The position numbers and the translations under genes are program-made. Shown one piece after another: positions 10,088 through 20,044 of a stretch of 64,000 bases of DNA. The number at the start of each line of letters is the position of its first letter. Positions within the stretch are counted from its first letter, which is position 1. Source of the DNA: Hoylesella buccalis ATCC 35310 (lineage in GTDB: Bacteria > Bacteroidota > Bacteroidia > Bacteroidales > Bacteroidaceae); assembly GCF_025151385.1 (NCBI RefSeq), contig NZ_CP102287.1, positions 2,728,001 through 2,792,000 of the forward strand. The letters are read 5' to 3'. The notes beneath the pieces are model-generated. The model did not search any database. It worked only from the letters and a program-made list of their open reading frames with translations, and was not told where the DNA came from.

Positions 10088-11041
10088 ATGAAAATGAACA
10101 AGTTTTTCAAACAGATACTATTTGTTGTTACCTTACTTTTTTCTTTCATTTCCTCTCAAGCACAAACCCCTGCTGATTGGAAACAAATGAAAGCTTCTGT
10201 CAACCTGTATTGGGTGAACGATATGGGACGTAATGGTTATTACGACCAGAAAACTATCGCGCAACTGATGGGTACTATGGCGGAAACTGTTGGCCCCGAG
10301 GCAGTGATTGCTGTAGGTGATATTCATCATTTCAATGGCGTACAAAGCGTTACCGATCCTTTGTGGATGACAAATTATGAGCTAATCTATTCTCATCCAG
10401 AGCTGATGTGTTTTTGGTATCCTGTTTTGGGTAATCACGAATATCGTGGCAATACCCAAGCTGTACTCGATTATGCTCACGTGAGTCGTCGATGGGTAAT
10501 GCCAGCTCGATACTACTCCAAAGTATTCGAAGGTGATGGGTGTACGGTGCGAATCGTTTTTCTCGACACTACTCCCCTTATCAGTAAATATAGAAAGAAT
10601 GTCGAAACTTATCCTGATGCTCATTTACAAAACCTTGAACAAGAGCTGGCATGGTTGGACAGTACGTTGACTGCTGCACACGAAGATTGGGTGATTTGTG
10701 TGGGTCATCATCCCATCTATGCACAGACTTCGAAGTCGGATAAAGAACGTGCCGACATGCAGAAATATCTTTTGCCCGTGCTTCAGCGACATTCCAATGT
10801 GTCGGTATATGGCTGTGGGCATATACACAACTTTCAATATATCAAGAAGAAAGGTGACAATATAAACTATTGGGTCAACTCTGCAGCAGCTCTCTCACGT
10901 CCTGTACAGCCAACAGATGGCACCCATTGGTGCGATGCATCCACAGGATTTACAGTGATTAGTGCCAACAAACAACAACTCACCCTCTATGCCATCAACA
11001 AGGATGGTAAGATTCTGTACACCCTTCCTGTGAAAAAGTAG
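10088..11041 (+). CDS. Secreted purple-acid-phosphatase-like metallophosphoesterase
   Basis: 317 residues, signal peptide ending near SSQAQTP, 12 bp after the lipoprotein gene. The order of motifs follows tartrate-resistant (ACP5-type) acid phosphatase: NDMGRNGYYDQ (motif I), VGDIHHFNGVQ (II), GNHEYRGN (III), GHHPIYAQ (IV) and GCGHIHNFQY (V), giving the Asp, Asn and His ligands of a two-metal site. Family role: release of phosphate from phosphomonoesters, here in the periplasm or outside the cell. Two deviations: motif I has NDMGR instead of GDWG, and the metal-binding Tyr expected in motif II is replaced by His (GDIHHF). The enzyme would therefore lack the Tyr-metal charge-transfer colour. 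Activity is inferred from the family. Confidence 0.8.
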   Translation: MKMNKFFKQILFVVTLLFSFISSQAQTPADWKQMKASVNLYWVNDMGRNGYYDQKTIAQLMGTMAETVGPEAVIAVGDIHHFNGVQSVTDPLWMTNYELIYSHPELMCFWYPVLGNHEYRGNTQAVLDYAHVSRRWVMPARYYSKVFEGDGCTVRIVFLDTTPLISKYRKNVETYPDAHLQNLEQELAWLDSTLTAAHEDWVICVGHHPIYAQTSKSDKERADMQKYLLPVLQRHSNVSVYGCGHIHNFQYIKKKGDNINYWVNSAAALSRPVQPTDGTHWCDASTGFTVISANKQQLTLYAINKDGKILYTLPVKK

Positions 11042-11075
11042 CTATATTTGTTGCATTACATGTATTTTATCGAAC

Positions 11076-11121
11076 AATCTATATGCCTACGTGTCCGTGA
11101 ACGAGCGTAGGCATATAGATT
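11076..11121. terminator. Bidirectional terminator between convergent genes
   Basis: A perfect 16-bp stem, AATCTATATGCCTACG at 11076-11091 with its complement at 11106-11121 and a 14-nt loop, followed by TATTTG. It ends the phosphatase operon (+) and lies 84 bp beyond the end of the convergent HD hydrolase gene (-). Confidence 0.75.
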
Positions 11122-11204
11122 ATTTGTCTATGACTCCAAGGTCATGGTCTGTATCAAATGTTTCCGCTGAGGTAGAGTCTACATCTAACTTGTAGAGGCC
11201 TCTT

Positions 11205-13268
11205 TTAATTCGTGCTGCTAACTTTCTCTTCCGGATACGATATTCGTGTGTGGTAAATGGCCTTCAGTCGTTCTATCAATACCTGCTTGGCTTGCAACAC
11301 ATCCCTGAAGGTAATGGGGCAATCGGTGAAGGCACCGCGCTTCACTTGTCCGTCAATGATTTTGTTGGTAAGCTCTGTGATGCTCTCTTCCGTGTACTCG
11401 GGAAGTGAACGGGAGGCAGCCTCAACAGAGTCGGACATCATCAAGATGGCTTGTTCGCGCGTGAAAGGATCGGGACCAGGATAGGAGAATGGTGTAGGAT
11501 CTACCTCCTCATCGGGATGTTCGTTCTTGTATTGTATGTAAAAATAACTTGCCGTACTGGTGCCATGATGGGTCAAGATGAAGTCTTTGATAAAGGATGG
11601 CAGGTTGTTTCGCTCAGCCAATTTCACGCCGTCAGGCACATGACTCACGATGATGCGGGCGCTCTCCTTCGGCGATAGACCCTCGTGTGGGTTGGCTCCC
11701 ACTTGATTTTCGGTGAAAAAAGCGGGGTTGTTCATCTTCCCAATGTCATGATACAAGGCGCCGGTACGTACCAATAGGGCGTTGGCCTCAATCTTGTTGG
11801 CAATCTCAGCGGCGAGGTTGGCCACGGTAATGGAGTGCTGGAAGGTGCCGGGAGCTATCTCGCTGAGGTCGCGAAGGATGCCCCGGTTGGTGTTGGACAG
11901 CTCGAATAGCGTGACATTGGACGTGAAGCCAAACATCTTTTCGATGACATACATCAGTGGATAAGACAGCAACAGCAGTACGGCATTAGCGGCAAAGTGG
12001 TAATACATGTCGATGTCAAGCTTGTCGAGCGAGCTGTTTTGCATGAGCTGTAGCGCGAAATAAACCACTGCATACGACAGTCCTACGAGGATAGCTGTCT
12101 TGAATACCTGCGAGCGTTGTGTGAGTTCGCGTAGGGAATAGATGGCTACCAGGGCCGCAACGATTTGCATAATGATAAATTCGTATTGATATTTCACCGC
12201 TGCTGCACAGATCAAGATGATGATGCACTGTGTGACAAACGCCGTTCTTGAATCCATGAACATGCGCACGAAGATGGCTGCGGTGGCCAATGGCAAGATG
12301 TACACGCTGAACAAACTGTGCTTCATCATCAGTGAAACAAGGATGGGAAACAATGCGATGAGTACATAAAGCATCATGATGCTGCGCGGCTTGCTGAAAT
12401 AGTCTTTGCGGAAAAGCGACAGATAGACCGTGAACAGAATGATGAGGATGCTGACATAGAGCAGTTGGCCATAGAAAGTAGTCTTGGTTTCTTGGTCAGA
12501 AACGTTTCTGCGCTTCATCTCTCGCTCGTATGAGTTCAATACCCGATAGGTGTATTCGTCAACAATGTCGCCCCGGTCGATAATCTTTTGTCCGCTGATC
12601 ATCATGCCGCTGGCTATTGGAATGCTACTCAAAAGGTCGTTGAGCTCCGTTTCACTTCGGTCTTTGTCATAAATCAAGTTGGGCTGTAGGTAGAAGTTGA
12701 GGTTGCATCGCTGCAACAATTGGCGATAAGGAGCCAGCTTGTTGTCGGCAAACAGTTGTTCGTAGGCCGATAAGGTAGAGTAAACGCAATTGACTTGAAC
12801 GCTCTGTGCCGCCTTGCCATTTACCACTCTGACCATGTTGGTCGAGTCTTTTGCGAACCGATTATATTCGGGTGTGTTGATAATGCCTGCCTGATAGAGT
12901 CGATGGAAACGATCCAAAAGGATGTGCATGTAGGCCGCTGGCAAGCCTGGCACGCCCAACTTGAAGTCGTTTTTGAACCGTTCTATCTGCTCTTTCTCCA
13001 CACTTGCCTTATAATTGAAGTAAGGTTGGAAATACTGCATCAGCGAGTCTTTCTCCTGTTGGATGGCTTCATCTGTCTTATAGATGGGGAAATCGAAGGT
13101 GGCAATGAATGAATGATACATCCAAGGCTTGTCCACATCGTAATGAAACTGCTGCGACGTGTCGCGTGGAAGGCTCCATACAATGAGTACAACGGTCACC
13201 ACCACGAGTATTATCCTCGTTAATATGCTTTGCCAGTTTTGCGAATTTGCTATGTTAAATTTACTCAT
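11205..13268 (-). CDS. 7TM-HD family phosphohydrolase (PgpH-type c-di-AMP phosphodiesterase)
   Basis: 687 residues. An N-terminal membrane segment (RIILVVVTVVLIVWSL) is followed by a large extracytoplasmic 7TMR-HDED domain, seven hydrophobic helices (about residues 270-460) and a cytoplasmic HD domain with HSITVANLA, GALYHDIGKM, HHGTSTASYFY and MMSDSVEAASRS. Members of this family hydrolyse cyclic di-AMP. Beyond the stop, the +1 frame continues with about 29 sense codons (RIKRGLYKLDVDSTS ... GVIDK) before its own stop, which could be a lost C-terminal tail. Transcribed away from gltX. Confidence 0.88.
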   Translation of the reverse strand: MSKFNIANSQNWQSILTRIILVVVTVVLIVWSLPRDTSQQFHYDVDKPWMYHSFIATFDFPIYKTDEAIQQEKDSLMQYFQPYFNYKASVEKEQIERFKNDFKLGVPGLPAAYMHILLDRFHRLYQAGIINTPEYNRFAKDSTNMVRVVNGKAAQSVQVNCVYSTLSAYEQLFADNKLAPYRQLLQRCNLNFYLQPNLIYDKDRSETELNDLLSSIPIASGMMISGQKIIDRGDIVDEYTYRVLNSYEREMKRRNVSDQETKTTFYGQLLYVSILIILFTVYLSLFRKDYFSKPRSIMMLYVLIALFPILVSLMMKHSLFSVYILPLATAAIFVRMFMDSRTAFVTQCIIILICAAAVKYQYEFIIMQIVAALVAIYSLRELTQRSQVFKTAILVGLSYAVVYFALQLMQNSSLDKLDIDMYYHFAANAVLLLLSYPLMYVIEKMFGFTSNVTLFELSNTNRGILRDLSEIAPGTFQHSITVANLAAEIANKIEANALLVRTGALYHDIGKMNNPAFFTENQVGANPHEGLSPKESARIIVSHVPDGVKLAERNNLPSFIKDFILTHHGTSTASYFYIQYKNEHPDEEVDPTPFSYPGPDPFTREQAILMMSDSVEAASRSLPEYTEESITELTNKIIDGQVKRGAFTDCPITFRDVLQAKQVLIERLKAIYHTRISYPEEKVSSTN

Positions 13269-13439
13269 TTTGTCACTAAAAATAGATATCTTGTTCTGAA
13301 ACGTGTTGATGGATGGGATGTAATCCCTGTAAGGCTCGTGTGTGCGTCATGAACCTTTTGTCAGCTCATGATACAGGGTCTTTCGGCCTACTATCATGCG
13401 AAAATACAAAAAAAATACGGCATACTGCAAAAAAATGAC

Positions 13440-13447
13440 TACTTTTG
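13440..13447 (+). promoter_or_regulatory. gltX promoter -7 box
   Basis: TACTTTTG fits TAnnTTTG, 35 bp before the preferred ATG. A clear -33 TTTG is not visible. The box overlaps an upstream in-frame extension of gltX and so argues for the later start. Confidence 0.55.
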
Positions 13448-13482
13448 CACAAAATTTAATATCTTATCTTCATTTATTTAAA

Positions 13483-15021
13483 ATGGCAGAAAGAAAAGTA
13501 AGGGTGCGTTTTGCACCCAGTCCTACCGGTGCTTTACATATTGGTGGAGTACGAACAGCGTTGTATAATTATCTTTTCGCACGTCAACATGGTGGCGATC
13601 TCGTGTTTAGAATCGAGGACACCGACTCTCATCGTTTCGTTCCCGGAGCCGAAGAATATATCCTCGAGTCATTCAAATGGTTGGGTATCCAGTTCGATGA
13701 AGGTGTTTCTTTCGGCGGAGAGCATGGGCCCTACCGTCAAAGCGAGCGTCGCGAGACTTACAAGACGTACGTTCAGCAGTTGCTGGATGCAGGTAAGGCT
13801 TATTATGCTTTTGACACTCCGGAGGAGTTGGAGGCCAAAAGAAACGAATTAAAAAACTTCCAATATGATGCTCATACGCGCATGCAGATGCGCAATTCAT
13901 TAACCATGACGCCCGATGAGTGCCAACAACGCATCGCGGATGGTGAGCAGTATGTGGTGCGCTTCTTAGTTGAACCTGGCCGTGAGATACATGTGCAGGA
14001 CTTGATTCGTGGCGAAGTGATTGTCAAGAGCGACATCCTTGATGATAAAGTGTTGTACAAGAGTGCTGACGAACTCCCCACTTACCATTTGGCCAACATT
14101 GTTGACGACCATTTGATGGAGATTACACACGTCATCAGAGGTGAGGAATGGTTGCCCAGTGCACCCCTGCATGTGTTGCTCTACGAGGCGTTTGGCTGGA
14201 CCGACACCATGCCTTCGTTTGCCCATCTGCCCCTGTTGCTCAAGCCGGAAGGCAAAGGTAAACTGTCAAAGCGTGATGGTGATCGGCTGGGATTCCCTGT
14301 CTTTCCGCTGGAATGGCACGACCCCAAGACGGGTGAAGTGTCGTCTGGATTCCGCGAGAGCGGTTATTTCCCCGAGGCTGTTGTGAACTTCCTCGCTCTT
14401 TTGGGATGGAATCCGGGAACCGATCAAGAGATTTTTTCACTCAACGAGCTGGTTGAGGCCTTTGACATCACACGCTGTTCCAAGGCCGGAGCTAAGTATG
14501 ATTACCAAAAAGGCATTTGGTTCAACCACGAATACATGTTGCAAAAGAGCGATGATGAGATAGCCGATCTCTTCGCACCCATCGTTGCCAACAACGGCGT
14601 TGATGAGTCGATGGATCGCATCCGACAGGTGGTTCACATGATGAAAGACCGTGTCGACTTCGTAAAAGAGCTTTGGCCGTTGTGTTCTTTCTTCTTCGTA
14701 GCGCCGCTGGAGTATGACATGAAGACGGTTCGCAAGCGTTGGAAACCCTATTCGGCAGAGCAGATGACCGAGTTGGCCGATTTGTTGGAAGGCCTTGACG
14801 ATTTCTCTATTGAGAATCAAGAGCAGCATGTCATGAACTGGGTCAAAGAGAAAGATTACAAATTGGGTGATGTCATGAATGCGTTCCGTCTGACTTTGGT
14901 CGGAATAGGCAAAGGCCCGGGCATGTTCGACATCTCGGCTTTCCTAGGTAAGAACGAAACATTAAGGCGTTTGCGCAAGGCTATCGAGGAGATTCCCACC
15001 GTGGCTTCTCATCTTGCCTGA
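13483..15021 (+). CDS. gltX: Glutamate--tRNA ligase
   Basis: Charges tRNA-Glu with glutamate. The class I synthetase signature is at the start ([17 protein letters not shown]) and the KMSKS-type loop is [11 protein letters not shown]; 512 residues, a normal length. The ATG at 13483 ([10 protein letters not shown]) is chosen because the family begins right before the PSPTG motif and because the promoter box lies between this ATG and the in-frame ATG at 13396. The gene is followed 35 bp later by waaA on the same strand. Confidence 0.96.
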   Translation: MAERKVRVRFAPSPTGALHIGGVRTALYNYLFARQHGGDLVFRIEDTDSHRFVPGAEEYILESFKWLGIQFDEGVSFGGEHGPYRQSERRETYKTYVQQLLDAGKAYYAFDTPEELEAKRNELKNFQYDAHTRMQMRNSLTMTPDECQQRIADGEQYVVRFLVEPGREIHVQDLIRGEVIVKSDILDDKVLYKSADELPTYHLANIVDDHLMEITHVIRGEEWLPSAPLHVLLYEAFGWTDTMPSFAHLPLLLKPEGKGKLSKRDGDRLGFPVFPLEWHDPKTGEVSSGFRESGYFPEAVVNFLALLGWNPGTDQEIFSLNELVEAFDITRCSKAGAKYDYQKGIWFNHEYMLQKSDDEIADLFAPIVANNGVDESMDRIRQVVHMMKDRVDFVKELWPLCSFFFVAPLEYDMKTVRKRWKPYSAEQMTELADLLEGLDDFSIENQEQHVMNWVKEKDYKLGDVMNAFRLTLVGIGKGPGMFDISAFLGKNETLRRLRKAIEEIPTVASHLA

Positions 15022-15056
15022 TGCAAAAACGCTGAATAGGAAAACCTCTTTGCATC

Positions 15057-16274
15057 GTGTATCAAGTAGCCATATACCTCTATCTGTGCGGTGTTGCCGT
15101 GGCCAGTATCTTCAGTAAGAAAGTTAAGAAGATGTGGAAGGGCGAACGCCAGGCCCTTGATATCCTCAAGAGCAAGGTCAATCCCAACCATCAATACATC
15201 TGGTTTCATGCCGCTTCGTTAGGTGAATTTGAACAAGGGCGGCCGTTGATAGAGCGAATCCGCGCCGATTATCCTGAATATAAAATACTACTGACATTCT
15301 TTTCGCCTTCGGGTTACGAGGTGAGGAAGAACTATGAGCATGCCGACATTGTGTGCTATCTGCCCATAGACACCATTCGCAACGCACGCAGGTTCTTGAG
15401 GACGGTGCGTCCGTGCATGGCCTTTTTCATCAAATACGAGTTTTGGTACAATTACCTGCACATCCTCAAGCACCGCAATGTACCCGTTTACAGTGTCAGT
15501 AGCATCTTCCGAGAGCATCAAATTTTCTTCCGTTGGTATGGCAAAAGTTATGCAGGCGTCTTGAGATGTTTTACGCATTTCTTTGTCCAAAACGAAAAGA
15601 GCAAACATTTGCTTCACACGATAGGGATAGATACGGTCGATGTCGTAGGCGATACTCGCTTCGATAGAGTGTTGCAAATCAAGGAGAAAGCTCAGCAACT
15701 CCCGATAGTTGAGGCTTTCAAAGCAGATAAAAAAGTGTTTGTAGCAGGCTCAAGTTGGGCGCCAGACGAAGATATTTTTATTCCTTTCATGAATGAATGT
15801 AAGGATTGGAAAATGATCATCGCCCCCCATGTCATCAGCGAAGAGCATTTGAAGCGTATTGAAGAAAAATGCAAAGGAAAGACGGTTCGTTACACAGCAA
15901 CAACACCCGAAGAAGCTGCACAAGCTCAATGCTTGTTAATCGACTGCTTCGGACTGCTATCGAGTGTTTATCATTATGGTGAGGTGGCGTACGTTGGTGG
16001 AGGCTTTGGGGTAGGAATACACAATGTGTTAGAAGCCGTTGTATGGAAAATGCCCGTACTTTTTGGTCCTAATCATCAGCGTTTTCAAGAAGCGCAAGAA
16101 CTGATTAAGGCGAAGGGAGGGTTCGAAATCGCGGATAGTTCTTCGTTTGCACGTATGATGCAACAGTTTATGACTCAGCAAGAGTACTTGCGTTTGAGTG
16201 GCGAAGCGGCTGGTAGTTATGTGGAATCAAAGACGGGTGCTACCCATAAGATTTTGAAGCAAATAGATTTGTAA
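15057..16274 (+). CDS. waaA: 3-deoxy-D-manno-octulosonic acid (Kdo) transferase
   Basis: Transfers Kdo from CMP-Kdo to lipid A at the cytoplasmic face of the inner membrane. 405 residues with an N-terminal hydrophobic anchor (VAIYLYLCGVAVASIF), the GT30 N-terminal motifs WFHAASLGEFEQGRPLIE and FFSPSGYEVRKNY, and the C-terminal YVGGGFGVGIHNVLEA donor-binding motif. It starts at GTG (15057), the only start that keeps the membrane anchor. Shares direction and a short gap with gltX, then a hairpin terminator. Confidence 0.93.
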   Translation: MYQVAIYLYLCGVAVASIFSKKVKKMWKGERQALDILKSKVNPNHQYIWFHAASLGEFEQGRPLIERIRADYPEYKILLTFFSPSGYEVRKNYEHADIVCYLPIDTIRNARRFLRTVRPCMAFFIKYEFWYNYLHILKHRNVPVYSVSSIFREHQIFFRWYGKSYAGVLRCFTHFFVQNEKSKHLLHTIGIDTVDVVGDTRFDRVLQIKEKAQQLPIVEAFKADKKVFVAGSSWAPDEDIFIPFMNECKDWKMIIAPHVISEEHLKRIEEKCKGKTVRYTATTPEEAAQAQCLLIDCFGLLSSVYHYGEVAYVGGGFGVGIHNVLEAVVWKMPVLFGPNHQRFQEAQELIKAKGGFEIADSSSFARMMQQFMTQQEYLRLSGEAAGSYVESKTGATHKILKQIDL

Positions 16275-16331
16275 ATCAATCTACCTTTGCAAAAAGGATA
16301 CCGTTTGACTTTCAATAAAACGATATAGTGT

Positions 16332-16365
16332 AAAAGGTTAACTTATTTTCTTGAGTTAACCTTTT
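16332..16365 (+). terminator. Terminator after waaA
   Basis: Perfect 12-bp stem AAAAGGTTAACT / AGTTAACCTTTT with a 10-nt loop. Its last bases overlap the -33 TTTG of the next promoter, so terminator and promoter are fused. Confidence 0.65.
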
Positions 16366-16393
16366 GTGTTCTTGTACATTATGCTTATTTTTG
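16363..16393 (+). promoter_or_regulatory. Promoter of GH2 gene (TTTG-19-TATTTTTG)
   Basis: TTTG at 16363-16366 and TATTTTTG at 16386-16393 with exactly 19 bp between, 38 bp before the ATG. Confidence 0.7.
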
Positions 16394-16430
16394 TCAAACA
16401 ATCAACAATTAATTTTCAACGACATACGAT

Positions 16431-19400
16431 ATGATACGGTATTCACGGTATTTTTATGGCTTTTTGGTAGTGATGACTTTTTGGGTACAATTTGCTTTTG
16501 CACAAACCTATACTCGTGGCATTGGCATTTATCCAGGGCGTGTGCAAGAGGCTTATGTGCCTACGTTAGTGCAGGATGACACCTACCGTAACATCGCTTT
16601 GCATCGCAAGGCTTTCCACTCTTCATCGTATGATTACAACCTAACGGCACAATTGCTCACCGATGGCATTATCACTCGTCAAGGGCCAGCCTATCTGGTG
16701 ACGACCACCAATAGTGGCGTTTTGCCCCTTCGAGAACGCGAATGGGCCATTGATGGCGGAGAGTACACCCGCAACATCTTGATGGGTAGCCGGGCAAAGT
16801 TAGAGTACCACTGGCAGGGAATGGGTATCAAGGCCAACCAAGTGAAGCTGTTTGCCAGCGTGGCCTATCACCCCGAAGAGGTCAAGAATGGATTTTCCAT
16901 CAAGGTGATGGGTAAGAATCGCAAAGGACAGTGGGTGGTGTTGGACGAAAAACGTGGAAACACATTGCCCGGAGAGGCTTCGAAATACAGGGCACACAGT
17001 GACCCTAACAAGAATACGGGGGGTGACTTGTTGCCTACGCGAAAGGTCAATATCAGCTTCAATCTCAACACCAAGGATAAAACTTTCAGCGACCTTCGCT
17101 TGGCGTTGGACATGGATGGCGCTGCTTATTGGACCGTTACCGAACTGAAGTTTTATCAGGATGGACGGCCAATGACCGACCTGTTGCCTTCTTCAGTCTT
17201 CAACAGCTGTTGGATGAGTGCGGGAGGCGGCAACCAATGGGTGTATGTTGATTTGGGCGTGAAGGCCTCTTTTGACAAAATTCGTTTGCATTGGGTGCAA
17301 AAAGCCATGCAAGGAGAGCTTGAAGTGTCTGATGATGCCCAGCGATGGCGACCGCTATGTAAGTTGTCTTCCAAGAATGTGACCCTCGATGAGTACGACT
17401 GCAAGGCCACGGCCCGATATGTGCGAGTGAACATGCAGGGCGCACGGGCGGGACAACGCTATGCGCTCAGTGAGTTGGAAGTGATGGGTCGCGGGGGATT
17501 GGTGGCGCATCCCAAGGCAGAAAACCGTCTGGATGGCAACCTACTTTCGCTCAATGGTGGACAATGGCGATTGCAGCGTGCCTCGCAAGTGCGGGCAACG
17601 GGCGAACAAATTGCGCAAGCAGCCTTTGACGACAGCAAGTGGATAACGGCCACAGTTCCTGCCACGGTGCTGTCGAGCTATATGAACATCGGCGCCATAC
17701 CCTATCCAAACTATGCCGACCATCTGTTCATGATTTCCGAATCGTTCTTTAATTCCAACTTTTGGTATCGTCGTTCGTTCCACGTTCCCCAGGCTATGTT
17801 GGGCAGACATGTGTTCCTGAACTTTGATGGCATCAATTGGAAGGCTGACATCTACCTCAATGGAAAGAAGGTTGATCGCATGGAAGGAGCGTTCGTTCGT
17901 GGAAGAATCGACGTCAGCAAACTGCTCGTGTCGGGAGAGAACGTGCTGGCCGTGGAGATTGTGAAGAATCAACATCCAGGTGCTGTCAAGGAAAAGAATG
18001 AGATGAATACCGACTTTAATGGGGGAATCTTGGGTTATGACAATCCTACGTTCCATGCCACGATTGGGTGGGACTGGATCTCTACCATCCGTGGTCGTAA
18101 CATCGGTATTTGGAATGACGTGTATCTGTCTGCTGAAGGTGGGGTGAGTTTGGCGGATCCAGTGGTGACTTCGTGCTTGAACCTGCCGGATACGCTGGCC
18201 ACGGTCACACCGTCCGTCGTACTGAAAAACAACGAATCGCATGCTGTGACAGGACGGTTGAGGGGCTGGATAGGCGAGGTGATGTTTGAAAAAACCGTGA
18301 CGTTGCCCGCATTGGCCACGGTGGAAGCAACGTTTGACCCATCGAAATTCGCCGATTTGAAGAACCGTCGCCTGCGCTTGTGGTGGCCCAACGGTTATGG
18401 AACACCTTATCTTTACGACGCTGGATTTACGTTTGAGGTGGGCGGAAAGGTGTTGGACGAGCTGACGTTCAAGGCCGGGATTCGTGAAATGGGATATCGG
18501 GATGTTGATACCCGACTAACGATGTATGTCAATGGGAAACGCTTCGTACCACTGGGAGGCAACTGGGGCTTCAGTGAGAGCAATCTGAACTATCGGGGTA
18601 GGGAATACGATATTGCCGTGAAGTATCACCGCGATATGAATTATAACATGATACGCAACTGGGTAGGGCAGACCGGTGATGAGGAGTTTTACGAGGCTTG
18701 TGACCGCTATGGCATTATGGTGTGGCAAGATTTTTGGCTGGCTAATCCTGCTGATGGACCCGATCCGATGGACGAGGACATGTTTCTGAAGAATGCAAAG
18801 GATTATGTGTACCGCATTAGAAAGCATCCGAGTATCGGTTTGTACTGTGGACGAAATGAGGGTTATCCACCCGAAACGATCGATAGGGCGCTGCGTCAAT
18901 TTGTACAGACGTTGCATCCAGGACTTTGTTATGTGTCAAGTTCGGCCGATGATGGCATCAGTGGGCATGGTCCATACCGTGCCTTGCCTGCGAAAGAATA
19001 CTTTGAAAAGCAGACTGGTAAGCTGCATTCGGAGCGTGGAATGCCAAATGTCATGACCTTCGAAGGACTTTCGAGAACACTAAGTCCAGAGGCTTTATGG
19101 CCTCAGAATGCACAATGGGGACAGCATGACTACACGTTGCAAGGAGCACAGCAAGGAGATTCGTTCAACAAAATCATCGAAAAGGCGTTCGGAAAGGTGC
19201 AAAACGCCAAGCAGTTCACCGCTCTTGCGCAGTGGGTGAACTATGAAGGCTATCGTGCCATGTATGAGTCAGGAAGCAAAGAACGGTTGGGATTGTTGAT
19301 ATGGATGAGCCATTCGTGTTGGCCCAGCATGACTTGGCAGACATACGACTACTACTTTGAACCTACAGCCGCTTTCTTTGGCGTGAAAAAAGCATGCGAG

Positions 19401-19997
19401 CCGTTGCATATTCAGTGGAATGCAAGCACGCGAAACATGGAGGTTGTCAACCTAAATAAAGTGGTGCACGGGACCTTGAGGGCACAATGTGAGGTGCTGG
19501 ATATCCATGGCAAGCGACTTTCATCTCATGAGATGGCGTTGCAGAGCAAGCCTGACACGACCGTTGTCTGCACTAAAATAGAAGAGCCTGACATGCCAGG
19601 GACGGTCTACTTTTTGAAGATGAAATTGATAGATGATAACAACCAGGTGCTTTCAGACAACTTCTATGTGTGCTCTACCGATGAAGGAAACTTGCAAGAA
19701 CTAAGGCGTTTGCCCATGGTAACGTTGACCACGCATGTTAAATGGGAAGGAAATCAGGCAACGGTTGTGCTGAAAAACGAGAGTGACACACCCGCCATGA
19801 TGAACCGCATCAACTTAAAAGGCAACGATGGCCTGCAAATTTTGCCGGTTGATTATAGTGACAATTATTTCCACCTGATGCCCGGTGAACAGAAAACGGT
19901 GACCGTAAAGTGGAAAAAAGAGGATACTCGTGGTTGCGAACCGTTGTTGGAAATATCGGGAATGAATGTAAATTTGAAAGAGATGTCTGTGCGCTGA
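16431..19997 (+). CDS. Secreted GH2 glycoside hydrolase with discoidin-like region (exo-beta-glucosaminidase / beta-mannosidase type)
   Basis: 1188 residues. Signal peptide ends near FAFAQ. Residues ~50-390 hold discoidin-like segments (NIALHRKAFHSSSYDYNLTAQLLTDG; YVDLGVKASFDKIRLHW). Then follow the GH2 jelly-roll (WYRRSFHVP ... NGKKVDRMEGAF), an Ig-like domain, and the TIM barrel (PLGGNWGFSESNLNYRG) with the acid/base Glu in YCGRNEGYPPE (E810) and a candidate nucleophile in VMTFEG (E878). The C-terminal Ig-like domains resemble those of exo-beta-D-glucosaminidases. Family activities include removal of beta-mannosyl or beta-glucosaminyl residues from glycans; the specificity here is not resolved. 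Single-gene unit with its own promoter. Confidence 0.87.
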   Translation: MIRYSRYFYGFLVVMTFWVQFAFAQTYTRGIGIYPGRVQEAYVPTLVQDDTYRNIALHRKAFHSSSYDYNLTAQLLTDGIITRQGPAYLVTTTNSGVLPLREREWAIDGGEYTRNILMGSRAKLEYHWQGMGIKANQVKLFASVAYHPEEVKNGFSIKVMGKNRKGQWVVLDEKRGNTLPGEASKYRAHSDPNKNTGGDLLPTRKVNISFNLNTKDKTFSDLRLALDMDGAAYWTVTELKFYQDGRPMTDLLPSSVFNSCWMSAGGGNQWVYVDLGVKASFDKIRLHWVQKAMQGELEVSDDAQRWRPLCKLSSKNVTLDEYDCKATARYVRVNMQGARAGQRYALSELEVMGRGGLVAHPKAENRLDGNLLSLNGGQWRLQRASQVRATGEQIAQAAFDDSKWITATVPATVLSSYMNIGAIPYPNYADHLFMISESFFNSNFWYRRSFHVPQAMLGRHVFLNFDGINWKADIYLNGKKVDRMEGAFVRGRIDVSKLLVSGENVLAVEIVKNQHPGAVKEKNEMNTDFNGGILGYDNPTFHATIGWDWISTIRGRNIGIWNDVYLSAEGGVSLADPVVTSCLNLPDTLATVTPSVVLKNNESHAVTGRLRGWIGEVMFEKTVTLPALATVEATFDPSKFADLKNRRLRLWWPNGYGTPYLYDAGFTFEVGGKVLDELTFKAGIREMGYRDVDTRLTMYVNGKRFVPLGGNWGFSESNLNYRGREYDIAVKYHRDMNYNMIRNWVGQTGDEEFYEACDRYGIMVWQDFWLANPADGPDPMDEDMFLKNAKDYVYRIRKHPSIGLYCGRNEGYPPETIDRALRQFVQTLHPGLCYVSSSADDGISGHGPYRALPAKEYFEKQTGKLHSERGMPNVMTFEGLSRTLSPEALWPQNAQWGQHDYTLQGAQQGDSFNKIIEKAFGKVQNAKQFTALAQWVNYEGYRAMYESGSKERLGLLIWMSHSCWPSMTWQTYDYYFEPTAAFFGVKKACEPLHIQWNASTRNMEVVNLNKVVHGTLRAQCEVLDIHGKRLSSHEMALQSKPDTTVVCTKIEEPDMPGTVYFLKMKLIDDNNQVLSDNFYVCSTDEGNLQELRRLPMVTLTTHVKWEGNQATVVLKNESDTPAMMNRINLKGNDGLQILPVDYSDNYFHLMPGEQKTVTVKWKKEDTRGCEPLLEISGMNVNLKEMSVR

Positions 19998-20044
19998 TCT
20001 CTTATGAATCAATCATATAATCCTTATTGAATACTGAATGATAG

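Noticed and set aside
12795..13112. 105-codon plus-strand frame
   Set aside because: Antisense of the HD hydrolase gene without any recognisable feature.
13396..13482. N-terminal extension of gltX
   Set aside because: It spans the promoter box and has no counterpart before the conserved PSPTG motif.
15888..16130. tRNA-like GGTTCGAA strings here and near 62188
   Set aside because: Both lie inside waaA and recG, with no cloverleaf around them. No tRNA, rRNA or tmRNA was seen elsewhere.
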